Below, one piece after another: positions 9,555 through 17,396 of a stretch of 64,000 bases of DNA (the stretch's first letter is position 1; the number at the start of each line of letters is the position of its first letter). This stretch comes from Vibrio pomeroyi (GTDB lineage: Bacteria > Pseudomonadota > Gammaproteobacteria > Enterobacterales > Vibrionaceae), in the NCBI RefSeq assembly GCF_024347595.1, contig NZ_AP025506.1:1488001-1552000 (forward strand), given 5' to 3'. Made by a program: the position numbers and the translations under genes. A model generated the notes under the pieces. The model worked only from the letters and a program-made list of their open reading frames with translations. It did no database searches and was not told where the DNA came from.

Positions 9555-10298
9555 TTGGTTTTCATCGACGAATTAATAGACGGTCCTAATTTGAGTAAAC
9601 AAAATCCTTGTTCTACAGAGTCTGTAAACTATAGCCAAGAAACCGATATGGCAGCGCTTGCCGCCGATATGTCGGATACTTCACGGATGAAGATCCTATG
9701 TGCGCTAATGGATGGTAAAGCTTGGACGGCAACGGAACTCAGTGCCGTCGCTGAGATCGGAGCCTCAACAACCAGCGCTCATTTGTCTCGTCTTTTAAAA
9801 GCCAATCTTGTGACGTGTTTGTCGCAGGGGCGACATCGATACTTTCGCCTGTATAGCCATAGCATCGCGTCACTGCTTGAAACCATGATGGGCGTGACTT
9901 CGCAAGTCAGTAATCCATCCCACTCGAAAGTGCCTAAAGAGCTACTTAAAGCGAGAACTTGTTACGACCATTTGGCGGGCGAGGTCGCGGTGAAGTTGTA
10001 CGACTCTCTGACAGCGAATGGCTGGATTGATAGTGAGGGCAGCGACCTTACTGCGCAGGGGAAAGAAAAACTCTTGGAGCTAGGTATCTTATTGGATGCG
10101 AAAACTAAGCGTAAGAAGTGTTGTCCTTGCTTAGATTGGAGTGAACGCAAGTTTCATGTGGGCGGTTATTTAGGCGCGTCTTTACTTAACTTCTTTGAAA
10201 GTCATCATTGGATTGAGAGGGGTCCGGGGTATCGTGAAGTGGTGATTACTCAAAAAGGATACCAAGAACTTCACAGGCATTTCCTTATAAATCAATAA
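9555..10298 (+). CDS. ArsR-family winged-helix transcriptional regulator
   Basis: An ArsR-type HTH is clear (MAALAADMSDTSRMKILCALMDG, then TATELSAVAEIGASTTSAHLSRLLKANLV with GRHRYFRL as the wing). A C-terminal extension of about 130 aa contains KKCCPCLDWSERKFHVGGYLGASLL, a Cys-rich segment that could bind a metal or sense thiol-reactive agents. The frame is open from a TTG at 9555. An ATG at 9648 that starts MAALAADM is the more conventional beginning of the domain, so the true start is uncertain. It probably acts as a ligand- or metal-responsive repressor of neighbouring genes. Confidence 0.82.
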   Translation: MVFIDELIDGPNLSKQNPCSTESVNYSQETDMAALAADMSDTSRMKILCALMDGKAWTATELSAVAEIGASTTSAHLSRLLKANLVTCLSQGRHRYFRLYSHSIASLLETMMGVTSQVSNPSHSKVPKELLKARTCYDHLAGEVAVKLYDSLTANGWIDSEGSDLTAQGKEKLLELGILLDAKTKRKKCCPCLDWSERKFHVGGYLGASLLNFFESHHWIERGPGYREVVITQKGYQELHRHFLINQ

Positions 10299-10343
10299 TG
10301 GTATTGGGCAGTAAACGAGCTGCCCGTTATTCGTCTCTACCAA

Positions 10344-11441
10344 TTACATAGTAAACACAGGAGACATACCGCTGTCTTGTCCGCTCATTAGCAACAAGCC
10401 AATTAAGACAAGTAAAACACCACCAAATAGCTGTAAATAATGGCCTGCGGCTTTTAGTGACGCACTGTTATTTTCGTTACCGGCTGCCAAATAGCGTTTT
10501 ACTAAGTTCTTACCTGTTAGTGTCATGATTGCAATCGTCGAGGTCGTGAATGCGGTACCTACCGCCATGGCGAATGCACTTAGAACGCCCATCCAATACA
10601 AGCCGACCATATTCGCGAACAACAGAACCATAATGGCACCTGTACACGGTCTTACGCCAATTGTAACGATGATTCCGGCGTATTCACGGAGCGTTGAAGC
10701 TTTGTTTATTGCGTCTGCATCGGCAACATGCTGGTGGCCGCATCCACAGTCGGCATGAGAATGCTCTGCGTGAGAGTGCTCTGCAGGTTGTAATGCGCTA
10801 GATGGATTCAACATCATTGAACCAGCAGATACTGATGAGCGAAGCGCCATTGGTGACTGGACTGAAATTGGCGAAGACGTATCAGTAGCTAATGTGGTGA
10901 TGGCTTTCACTTTCAACTTTGGCTTACGCATCGTTGTATAGATATTTTTCAAAGCCTTCCAACAGATCAAAGCACCGACTACCGCGACTAACGCAAAGCT
11001 CAACGAGACAAACATATTGGCTTTGTCGTTCACCACTCGCATTGACGCGCTAAAGCCCCATAGCAATACACTCACCAGTAAGATTGCAACCAGCGCTTGT
11101 AAAAACGCAGAGACAACTGTGAGCACGAGACTCGCTTTCGCCTTAGTTGGGTGAGTTGCTAAGTAAGTGGACACGATAACCTTACCGTGGCCTGGGCCTA
11201 AAGAGTGAAGCATGCCGTAGACGAAGCTGAATCCGATGAGGTAGCTGCCTGCGCCCCAAGGGTTAGACTTGGCTTCATAGAGTAGGTCAGCAAGTTCTGA
11301 GTTAACTTCTCTTTGCCATTGGATACTAGAGATAACCAATGATGGCCACATAGACCAGAGTTGGTATGCGCCGACAGCAACCAGCAATAAAGCGCCAAGA
11401 CCAATGAGGTAGTGATTTGTTTTGATTTTATTTTTCTGCAT
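10344..11441 (-). CDS. NicO/RcnA-family metal permease
   Basis: A 365-aa membrane protein with the NicO-family motif HSLGPGHGK in an early helix and a second GVRPCTGA motif near the middle. A His-rich cytosolic loop (AEHSHAEHSHADCGCGHQH) looks like a metal-binding segment. Family members move nickel or cobalt (RcnA exports them in E. coli); related DUF1007-linked permeases are annotated as nickel/zinc transporters. The upstream gene on the same strand is a DUF1007 protein, and a Zur-type box precedes the pair. This argues for control by zinc, while the nearby rcnR argues for Ni/Co. Direction of transport is not settled by sequence. Confidence 0.85.
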   Translation of the reverse strand: MQKNKIKTNHYLIGLGALLLVAVGAYQLWSMWPSLVISSIQWQREVNSELADLLYEAKSNPWGAGSYLIGFSFVYGMLHSLGPGHGKVIVSTYLATHPTKAKASLVLTVVSAFLQALVAILLVSVLLWGFSASMRVVNDKANMFVSLSFALVAVVGALICWKALKNIYTTMRKPKLKVKAITTLATDTSSPISVQSPMALRSSVSAGSMMLNPSSALQPAEHSHAEHSHADCGCGHQHVADADAINKASTLREYAGIIVTIGVRPCTGAIMVLLFANMVGLYWMGVLSAFAMAVGTAFTTSTIAIMTLTGKNLVKRYLAAGNENNSASLKAAGHYLQLFGGVLLVLIGLLLMSGQDSGMSPVFTM

Positions 11442-11533
11442 TTAACAAGAACCTGTATCAGAGACCTTTCTCATTGAGTGAGGTTTAATGAGTTTGAGTT
11501 AAGACGTTTTATGACTGAAACGACTCATTATGA

Positions 11534-12256
11534 TTAAGAAGCTGGAACCGCAGCACAGTGAAGCTCAACCGATTGAGTAAACAGTTGGCCTAACGTGTTG
11601 TCTGGATCGGCATCGGCAGGTAAAGACATCGCATAGCTCATTTGTTCAGGTGTCGGGTTCGGTTCAATGATCTCCAACTGGCATTGTCTTGCGAGTGAAG
11701 ACGATAAAGTCACATCGTTATTTGAGATCCACGACATATCGACGAAGTAACTCGGATCAAAAATCAGCACGCGAAGCGAGTCTCGGGTTACTTGTTTTGG
11801 TTTTGAAAGTGGCAGATCAAAAGTCAGTACCATCTTGGCTTTGTCACGCTCAAATTTGGCATGTTTAGCCACTTGATATTTGATTGGCTCTTCACCGTCG
11901 TAAAAGTAGGTGAAGTAGTGCTCGTACATCATGTTTTCGATGACAGATGCTGCAAGGTTTTTGTATGTCTCGACTTCTTTCTCTGGCGAGACATCTTCCC
12001 CGTCTAACATGTACATAGATGTCATGGCGTCGAAAGACCACTCCATTGAAAGGCCAGTGATCATGCCATTTTCGCCTTCTATGTGGGTTTTCATTTCAAT
12101 CCAAGAATGCGGGTGAGCAGATAGGCTCGGCGCAAAAGAGAATAATGCCAACCAAAGAGGCAAGCGCTTAATAGAACGTAAGCCCGCTGAAAAACGGCTT
12201 ACATAGCGCGTAGATAGGTGATTGAATGCGTTGGTTAGAACAAATAGCTGTTTCAT
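11534..12256 (-). CDS. DUF1007-family exported protein, partner of the NicO permease
   Basis: A 240-aa protein with a hydrophobic export signal (LPLWLALFSFAPSLSA, about residues 32-47), directly followed by the family hallmark AHPHSWIEMK at the predicted mature N-terminus. The His-x-His after the signal is a likely metal ligand. DUF1007 proteins are usually encoded beside NicO-type permeases, as here, and probably deliver or bind metal in the periplasm. The coding sequence begins at the ATG at 12256. A Zur-type 13-mer palindrome lies 27 bp upstream, positioned to repress transcription when zinc is sufficient. Confidence 0.82.
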   Translation of the reverse strand: MKQLFVLTNAFNHLSTRYVSRFSAGLRSIKRLPLWLALFSFAPSLSAHPHSWIEMKTHIEGENGMITGLSMEWSFDAMTSMYMLDGEDVSPEKEVETYKNLAASVIENMMYEHYFTYFYDGEEPIKYQVAKHAKFERDKAKMVLTFDLPLSKPKQVTRDSLRVLIFDPSYFVDMSWISNNDVTLSSSLARQCQLEIIEPNPTPEQMSYAMSLPADADPDNTLGQLFTQSVELHCAAVPAS

Positions 12257-12282
12257 GAGAACGAATGGTTATTTAGTTTAAT

Positions 12283-12295
12283 GTTATATTATAAC
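12283..12295. promoter_or_regulatory. Zur-type operator upstream of DUF1007-NicO
   Basis: GTTATATTATAAC is a perfect odd palindrome that matches the core of the gammaproteobacterial Zur box (ATGTTATAnTATAACAT). It sits 27 bp from the DUF1007 start. The same pattern recurs before the aspartoacylase and zur operons. Confidence 0.75.
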
Positions 12296-12500
12296 AATTC
12301 GTACCATTGTTCACTTCAAAATGTAAGTTTGTTTACTTCTAAATTGTCTCAATCCATGACTGTCTGTCTAATTCTCTTATCGCTATTAATCCGTTGAATA
12401 ACGCTCGCCTCGGCATCAACTAAGTCAATGCTTGAGTGGCGCGCAGCTTGGTTTAGATCTTAAACGCGTTGACAGGATTACACACCAGATAGGCTTAGGA

Positions 12501-12514
12501 ACTACCCCCCAGTA
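12501..12514. promoter_or_regulatory. RcnR-type operator upstream of rcnR
   Basis: ACTACCCCCCAGTA reads TACT-G6-TAGT on the other strand, close to the known RcnR site form TACT-G6-N-AGTA. It lies 61 bp before the rcnR start codon, which suggests autoregulation and perhaps action on the divergent metal permease operon. Confidence 0.75.
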
Positions 12515-12574
12515 TAGGTAAAGTGCTATATTACTTGTTAAATCTTTCTTCCAATCACATTGAGTAACAACGTT

Positions 12575-12850
12575 ATGTCACACACAGCCAAAGATCAGAA
12601 AAAACTCAAGGCAAGAGTGAGCAAGATACAAGGTCAGGTTAATGGTCTTAAAAAGATGTTGGATGATGAAGAACAGCAATGTCAGGATGTATTACAACAG
12701 ATTGCAGCCATTCGTGGCGCAGTGAATGGCTTGATGCGAGAAGTGATTAAAGGTCACCTGCTAGAGCATGTGGTGCTAGAAGATGACAAAATTCAGCGTG
12801 AAGAAGATATGGAAGTCGTGCTTAAAGTATTAGACTCTTATATCAAGTAA
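12575..12850 (+). CDS. rcnR: Nickel/cobalt-responsive repressor RcnR
   Basis: A 91-aa all-helical DUF156 (RcnR/CsoR) protein. From the ATG at 12575 it reads [20 protein letters not shown] and is nearly collinear with E. coli RcnR through [19 protein letters not shown] and [16 protein letters not shown]. The metal ligands of RcnR are all present: His3, the Cys (Cys36 here, one residue shifted), and the two His in KGHLLEH (about 61 and 65). An upstream TTG at 12560 would displace His3 from the N-terminus, so the ATG is preferred. It represses metal efflux genes by binding G-tract operators until Ni(II) or Co(II) binds. Confidence 0.95.
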   Translation: MSHTAKDQKKLKARVSKIQGQVNGLKKMLDDEEQQCQDVLQQIAAIRGAVNGLMREVIKGHLLEHVVLEDDKIQREEDMEVVLKVLDSYIK

Positions 12851-12859
12851 CCGGCTTGG

Positions 12860-13039
12860 TTAATCTGCCTTCATTTGAGACTTTCTTTTCTGCAGTTCTT
12901 TCTTAAGAGTATTGATGGCGTAAGGCTTCATCGATTTCCAAGCCTTGCATTCTTCTCGGGTTCTCCCACACCCCAAGCACCATCCTTTACTGTTGGAAAA
13001 GTCGCACATATCAATACATGGGCTTTTTTGTTTTTTCAT
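12860..13039 (-). CDS. DUF1289-family small Cys-rich protein, 59 aa
   Basis: A short gene with ATG at 13039 and TAA at 12860, preceded by GGACAGG as a plausible ribosome binding site. The product starts MKKQKSPCIDMC and contains GWCLGCGRTREEC, the invariant DUF1289 core with four spaced Cys (CIDMC...WCLGC). The C-terminus is lysine-rich. DUF1289 proteins are small predicted Fe-S or zinc proteins of unknown role. It follows the 145-aa gene with a 32-bp gap on the same strand, so it is probably the second gene of an operon under the RcnR-type operators at 13572-13606. Confidence 0.88.
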   Translation of the reverse strand: MKKQKSPCIDMCDFSNSKGWCLGCGRTREECKAWKSMKPYAINTLKKELQKRKSQMKAD

Positions 13040-13071
13040 TTAGAGCCTGTCCTATTTAGAGTCGGTCTTCA

Positions 13072-13509
13072 TTAAAGCCTGTCTAGAACTTTGTCGACAC
13101 TTGCTTCAAGAGCACGTAATCGGTTGAATTCTTCGAACAAACGTTGTTCGAGGTTTTTAAAGTTTAGCGGAAGCGTTCGCTGACAAATGCCATAGCTGTT
13201 GTCTTGAGTTTTGTATCCCTTCCAACTTTCGATGCGGCTTTTTTCCAACTCTTTAAACTGACGTATAAATTCAGCTTGATCAGGGCAATCTTCCTCCGCA
13301 TGCATGCAGATTGGGAAGGATTTCTGTTTTATTTGAGGGCCTTCAATAAAGGTCTCAAAGTGAACTCCGCCTTGGCTTTGGTTAAACCAGTTCTCTTTAT
13401 AGAGTTGAAGATACTCACCACGGTTATAGATTTCCCAACCATCTTCAAACCAATTTGCGTTTCGTAGCATTTTCTCTAGGTTGCGGAACACACCCTTAAC
13501 GTCTTTCAT
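13072..13509 (-). CDS. Hypothetical protein, 145 aa, behind RcnR-like operators
   Basis: A soluble, mostly charged protein with no signal or membrane segment. It has an aromatic-rich middle (WEIYNRGEYLQLYKENWFNQ) and a coiled-coil-like C-terminal stretch (FKNLEQRLFEEFNRLRALEASVDKVL). It has two Cys and a few His, including CMHAEEDCPD, which might bind a metal. I do not recognise a family. The striking feature is its upstream region, which carries two tandem G-tract operators like that of rcnR. The DUF1289 gene follows 32 bp downstream. Confidence 0.75.
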   Translation of the reverse strand: MKDVKGVFRNLEKMLRNANWFEDGWEIYNRGEYLQLYKENWFNQSQGGVHFETFIEGPQIKQKSFPICMHAEEDCPDQAEFIRQFKELEKSRIESWKGYKTQDNSYGICQRTLPLNFKNLEQRLFEEFNRLRALEASVDKVLDRL

Positions 13510-13571
13510 TCGGAAACTCTTCTCTGCTAATAGGGTTGCTAGGGGATACGAGATACATCGTTAAAAAACTA

Positions 13572-13606
13572 TACTCCCCCTGAGTATAAAATACTACCCC
13601 CTAGTA
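13572..13606. promoter_or_regulatory. Two tandem RcnR/CsoR-type operators
   Basis: TACTCCCCCTGAGTA (13572-13586) and TACTACCCCCTAGTA (13592-13606). Each has TACT/AGTA arms around a C5 tract, as in RcnR-family operators. Their centres are 20 bp apart, two helical turns, so two tetramers could bind on the same face. They sit 63-97 bp upstream of the 145-aa gene that starts at 13509. Confidence 0.72.
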
Positions 13607-13662
13607 TATGTGGTTATTTGAAGTTCAGCGCTAAGAGAGGGGGGGAGTTGATTTGTATAAAG

Positions 13663-13688
13663 AAAAGCCCCGCAAGTGCGAGGCAATT
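13663..13688 (-). terminator. Rho-independent terminator of the HbpS-like gene
   Basis: GCCCCGCA-AG-TGCGAGGC hairpin (one mismatch). Read leftwards it is followed by TTTTCTTT. It lies 67 bp beyond the end of the GlcG/HbpS-like gene. Confidence 0.7.
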
Positions 13689-13754
13689 TTAATTTGAGCA
13701 AGGAGGTTTAAGGCCTTTAGCTAGACAAGTAAGCACAGCTAAAAAAAAGGATTT

Positions 13755-14252
13755 TTAGAAGAACTTCTTGATTGCTTTTTCAGCACATGCGACATCTAAA
13801 TGGCCACCCGGCGCACCGCCAACACCAATCGCACCAATCATCGCATTGTTCAATTGAACAGGAACGCCACCCGCTAGGAACAACAGGTTGTCGTCCATAT
13901 TCTGCAAAGGTTGCATGATCGGCTTATCGGCGATGAGCTTCATCAAATTACCTGAAGGCTGCTTCATGCTTGCCACAGTGAACGCTTTTTTGCGAGAGCT
14001 ATCAAGTGTATGGATGCCAGCGCCGTCAGAACGTAGTTGAGCAATTACATTGCCCGACAAATCAACAACAGTCGCAGAAACCTTGTAGCCATCTGCCTCG
14101 CATTGATTGACTGCTTCATGGGCAAGATTGAATGCGGCTTGTGTTGAAATTTGAGTGAAAGAGACCGTTTGTGTTTCTGCTGCCATTGCATTGTGAGAAA
14201 GGCTGAGGAAACCAAGGGTTGCTGCTAGTACTGTTAGTTTTGTCGTTTTCAT
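13755..14252 (-). CDS. Secreted GlcG/HbpS-family (DUF336) heme-binding-like protein
   Basis: Starts at the ATG at 14252 with GGAG 7 bp upstream; a longer in-frame extension upstream lacks such a site. The product has 165 aa and a clear signal peptide (MKTTKLTVLAATLGFLSLSHNAMAA). The mature part has the DUF336 signature: VSATVVDLSGNVIAQLRSDGA, SRKKAFTVAS, LAGGVPVQLNN and IGAIGVGGAPGGHLD. Homologues such as Streptomyces HbpS bind heme and interact with a sensor kinase; others are GlcG of unknown function. The gene is divergent from a two-component system, separated by a 225-bp region with a nested inverted repeat. Confidence 0.88.
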   Translation of the reverse strand: MKTTKLTVLAATLGFLSLSHNAMAAETQTVSFTQISTQAAFNLAHEAVNQCEADGYKVSATVVDLSGNVIAQLRSDGAGIHTLDSSRKKAFTVASMKQPSGNLMKLIADKPIMQPLQNMDDNLLFLAGGVPVQLNNAMIGAIGVGGAPGGHLDVACAEKAIKKFF

Positions 14253-14380
14253 GTTTACTCCGTTAAAGCATCTGTTATCAAAAATATCCGTTTTCAAGTT
14301 CCGAATACTATTTTTTACTTGTTTAGAAAGGGTGTTTTTATTCAACAGGTTCATATTAACGAACGCAGGATTACGAGGAG

Positions 14381-14427
14381 CTTTCTCGAACATTACAAAG
14401 TTGCAATGTTGGTTATATTCGAGAAAG
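14381..14427. promoter_or_regulatory. Nested inverted repeat between hbpS-like gene and two-component system
   Basis: CTTTCTCGAA (14381-14390) is repeated in inverse at 14418-14427. Inside it AACATT (14389-14394) and AATGTT (14405-14410) form a second dyad. It lies 51-97 bp upstream of the response regulator ATG and 129-175 bp from the HbpS-like ATG, a suitable place for a shared operator or a structured 5' leader. Confidence 0.5.
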
Positions 14428-14477
14428 GATATTGATAGAGTGTGTTTAGACCACGGCTAACAGATAAACGGACGTTA

Positions 14478-15152
14478 ATGAAAATACTATTGATTGAGGA
14501 CGATATTCATATCGCGAAGTTTTTGGTGAACGGTTTTCAGCAAGAAGGGATAACGGTGACCCACTCAGCGGATGGTGTTGATGGATTACACGAGGCCGTA
14601 ACTGAAGAATGCGACGTGATCATTCTCGATATCATGTTACCGAAGAAAGATGGATTTGAAGTGCTTGCCGAGCTTCGAGGGCAGGGCTACGCGACGCCCG
14701 TCATCATATTAAGTGCCAAGCACTCGGTGGAAGAGCGTGTGCAAGGGCTGCAGTCCGGGGCTGATGATTATTTGGTGAAGCCTTTTGCATTTCCTGAGTT
14801 ACTCGCTCGTTGTCAAACCTTGGTACGTCGAGTAAAGCAACCGACATCCCAACCATTAGAATTGCATTATGGTCCCCTAAGCCTAGACCTTCTAAAGCAC
14901 ATGCTACAAAGAGATCAACAAACGATCACCATCAATCAACGTGAGTTTATGTTGATGAAGCTACTGCTGGAAAACCCAGAGTCAGTGATGTCGAAAACGG
15001 CGATTCTTGAGCATGTTTGGGGACATCAGTTTGATCCGCAAACCAACGTTGTGGATGTACTGGTGTGCCGACTTCGCAGCAAAGTCGACAAGGGGTTTTC
15101 TAAGCCACTGATTCACACACTTCGAGGTGTTGGTTATGTCCTCAAGTCGTAG
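14478..15152 (+). CDS. OmpR/PhoB-family response regulator
   Basis: A 224-aa protein with an N-terminal receiver (MKILLIEDDIHIAKF; phospho-acceptor Asp in CDVIILDIMLPKKDG; switch Lys in LVKPF) and a C-terminal winged helix (ITINQREFMLMKLL, TNVVDVLVCRLRSKVDK, HTLRGVGYVL). The start at 14478 is preferred over a GTG at 14442 because it places the receiver at the N-terminus. The histidine kinase gene overlaps its stop codon by 17 bp, so the two are translationally coupled. It presumably controls itself and the divergent HbpS-like gene. Confidence 0.93.
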   Translation: MKILLIEDDIHIAKFLVNGFQQEGITVTHSADGVDGLHEAVTEECDVIILDIMLPKKDGFEVLAELRGQGYATPVIILSAKHSVEERVQGLQSGADDYLVKPFAFPELLARCQTLVRRVKQPTSQPLELHYGPLSLDLLKHMLQRDQQTITINQREFMLMKLLLENPESVMSKTAILEHVWGHQFDPQTNVVDVLVCRLRSKVDKGFSKPLIHTLRGVGYVLKS

Positions 15153-16539
15153 TATTGAACAGGCGCTTGCCAAAACTCAGAGACATTTATTGGTTCGCTT
15201 TATGTCGACTTTGCTGCTCTGCTTACTGCTGGTGGAGTTGATTGTGGGGGCTATCTTCTTTTTCGATCTCTATCAAACCGAGAAGAAGATCCTTACGTCT
15301 ATGTCGACCGAGTATCAACGTATTTTGACTTATGATTCGAGTGAGCGATTGATTCATGTTTTAGAAGCCAATCCTCATCGGTTACTCGAAAACAACATTG
15401 CCGCTTATCAGGTTGAGAAGGGCATTTCATCTGATGGAAAATTCATCGCTGGTGCTCAAAACCTATCAATAGAACAACCTTTTTCCAGCTACCAAATTGA
15501 TGAGAATCGCTCATGGTTGGAAAGCTTCATCTTTAGTCCCTATATGTCGTTATCTATTGAAGGAGAGCAGTTTGATTTCTGGTTGGTTTTGGATAACCGA
15601 TCGAGGGACTATATTGCTTACAATCAATGGCTAATGACCTTGTATGCGTTACTTGCACTTGTGGCGGTTACTGCGGTGTTTACTCGTAAAATCATTCACA
15701 GTGCGATGTCGCCATTGATTACATTTGGCGATCTGCTCGATAAGTTGAAAAAAGGGCAGTTAGAACTTCCCAGCACTAGCACTCAGAAAGAAACCGAATC
15801 TGAAATACCACAAGGTCTTAACGTCATCAGTTCCAGTGTTCACACTGCGGTTGCGAAATTGCAGCACGTAACGACAACCTTGAATACGACAGTTGATGCG
15901 ATTGCTCATGATATTCGAACCCCTTTATCTCGTATTACTTTGGCGTCTCAAACCGCACTACTGAACAACGCCGATGAGCAAGCAATGAAAGATGCATTGG
16001 CAGACTGTTCTGAACACGCAATGCAGGCAAGTAATATGCTAACTGCTTTGATGAAGCTGAACGATGAACTGACTGGCAAGCGAATACGCCATAAAGTATC
16101 GACTCAGTTATCAGATGTAATTGGTAATGTGGTGAGCTGGTATGAAGATGTGGCAGAAGATAAACAAATCGAGGTGGTGATTGAAGGTGAGCGTGACCTT
16201 ATTGTTCAGTCCGATCCCGATAAATTGACTCAAGTCTTGGTCAATCTTATTGATAACGCGATTAAGTACACCGAGCCCGAAGGGAGAGTCACGGTAAAAG
16301 CGGAGCAAAGTGCAGAGGGAACGGTTGCGATAACCGTACAAGACACCGGTGTAGGCATAGAGCAGAAATATCAGGATCTGATTTTTGAACGACTTTACCG
16401 AGTCGACAGCAGTCGAAGTAATGTTGAGGGGTATGGCCTTGGGTTATCTTTGGCGCTTGCTATGGTCGAGAACCTCGAAGGCACTTTGAACGTGAAATCT
16501 GAGCTAGGTGTGGGGAGCACTTTCACGCTTACGCTTTGA
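15136..16539 (+). CDS. Membrane sensor histidine kinase, partner of the upstream response regulator
   Basis: A 467-aa EnvZ-type kinase. TM1 lies at about residues 19-44 (STLLLCLLLVELIVGAIFFF), a periplasmic sensor domain of about 125 aa follows, and TM2 at about 172-190 (LMTLYALLALVAVTAVF). A HAMP-like linker leads to the dimerisation helix with the phosphorylated His in AHDIRTPLSRI, then N-box NLIDNAIKYT and G-boxes DTGVGIE and GYGLGLSLA. It starts with an ATG at 15136 inside the response regulator gene. The sensor domain has no family I can name; it could interact with the secreted HbpS-like protein encoded next door. Confidence 0.93.
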   Translation: MSSSRSIEQALAKTQRHLLVRFMSTLLLCLLLVELIVGAIFFFDLYQTEKKILTSMSTEYQRILTYDSSERLIHVLEANPHRLLENNIAAYQVEKGISSDGKFIAGAQNLSIEQPFSSYQIDENRSWLESFIFSPYMSLSIEGEQFDFWLVLDNRSRDYIAYNQWLMTLYALLALVAVTAVFTRKIIHSAMSPLITFGDLLDKLKKGQLELPSTSTQKETESEIPQGLNVISSSVHTAVAKLQHVTTTLNTTVDAIAHDIRTPLSRITLASQTALLNNADEQAMKDALADCSEHAMQASNMLTALMKLNDELTGKRIRHKVSTQLSDVIGNVVSWYEDVAEDKQIEVVIEGERDLIVQSDPDKLTQVLVNLIDNAIKYTEPEGRVTVKAEQSAEGTVAITVQDTGVGIEQKYQDLIFERLYRVDSSRSNVEGYGLGLSLALAMVENLEGTLNVKSELGVGSTFTLTL

Positions 16540-16571
16540 TAAGCGGGATCGCAGGTTGTCGTTTTTATTGG

Positions 16572-17396
16572 CTACGAAGGACGACGACCTTTGTAGGTAA
16601 CGAGTAGGTTACCAAGCAACATCACCACGCCACCAATGATCAGAGCCAGCGTTAACGGTTCATCATAAAGCACAATTCCGACTACTGCGATAACAGGTAG
16701 CCTGAAAAAATCGAGTATCATCACCAGAGTGACTTCAGCGTTCTTCATGGCTTTGGTCAAACAATAATGAGCGGAGAGTGCAGATAGGGCGACGAGTGAC
16801 AACCAAGCTGATTCAAGTGCTGAAGGAGTTTTCCATACTTGCCAAGACAGAATCAAGCCGATCGGCAGTTGGATTAAACACATGTAAAACAGGATGGTCA
16901 GCGGAGCCTCGGTGCTGGCTAATGATTTGGTCGACGTATGCGCGACCGCGTAACAAAATGCCGCGCACAACACGACAATAGCTCCGGCATTCATGACATC
17001 TTGAGTCGGTTGAACAATGATGACAACGCCGAATAACCCTAATGCGATAGCCATCATTTTCTTCAGTGTCAGGCTTTCACCCAGAAAGAGACTTGCCAAG
17101 AGAGCTGTCCAAAGTGGGACGGTGAATTCAAGCGCGAACACTTCCGATAGGGGAAGTAATCCAATTCCAACAAACCAGCCAAACTGCCCTCCAAAGTGAA
17201 AGACATTACGCAGGCTATGTAAGCGGAGTCGCTTTGTCGAAAATAGTTCCTTTTGCTTGGCCGCGAAGATCAGAAATGACACCACGCATAAACCAATGAC
17301 GCTTCTTACTAACAACACTTGATAAGTACTGATGTTACCGCTGAGCTCTCGTGCTCCAATAGCCATCAAACTGAATGACATCAGAGTGCCTATCAT
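16572..17396 (-). CDS. EamA/DMT-family transporter
   Basis: A 274-aa protein with about ten hydrophobic helices and the duplicated EamA arrangement (EFTVPLWTALLASLFLGESLTLKKMMAIALGLFGVVI in the first half, AVVGIVLYDEPLTLALIIGGVVMLLG in the second). These inner-membrane carriers usually export amino acids or metabolites. The first helix appears slightly short: the frame continues upstream with ILW before the first ATG, but no ATG, GTG or TTG precedes it before a stop. It is convergent with the histidine kinase gene. Confidence 0.82.
   Translation of the reverse strand: MIGTLMSFSLMAIGARELSGNISTYQVLLVRSVIGLCVVSFLIFAAKQKELFSTKRLRLHSLRNVFHFGGQFGWFVGIGLLPLSEVFALEFTVPLWTALLASLFLGESLTLKKMMAIALGLFGVVIIVQPTQDVMNAGAIVVLCAAFCYAVAHTSTKSLASTEAPLTILFYMCLIQLPIGLILSWQVWKTPSALESAWLSLVALSALSAHYCLTKAMKNAEVTLVMILDFFRLPVIAVVGIVLYDEPLTLALIIGGVVMLLGNLLVTYKGRRPS

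Larger units (their letters stand above)
12257..12574. other. Divergent regulatory region between DUF1007-NicO and rcnR
   Basis: A 318-bp gene-free stretch. It has a Zur-type palindrome on the DUF1007 side and an RcnR-type G-tract operator on the rcnR side (both listed separately). No further ORF or structured RNA was recognised. Confidence 0.6.

Noticed and set aside
12875..13075. A rightward 66-aa frame overlapping the DUF1289 gene
   Set aside because: It is the antisense shadow of the DUF1289 gene, which has the family motif and a ribosome site.
13636..13645. Run of seven G near the tandem operators as another RcnR site
   Set aside because: It lacks the TACT/AGTA arms, so it is not counted as an operator.
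14253..14393. N-terminal extension of the HbpS-like protein from 14393
   Set aside because: The extension would put 47 residues before a clear signal peptide; the ATG at 14252 has a good ribosome site.
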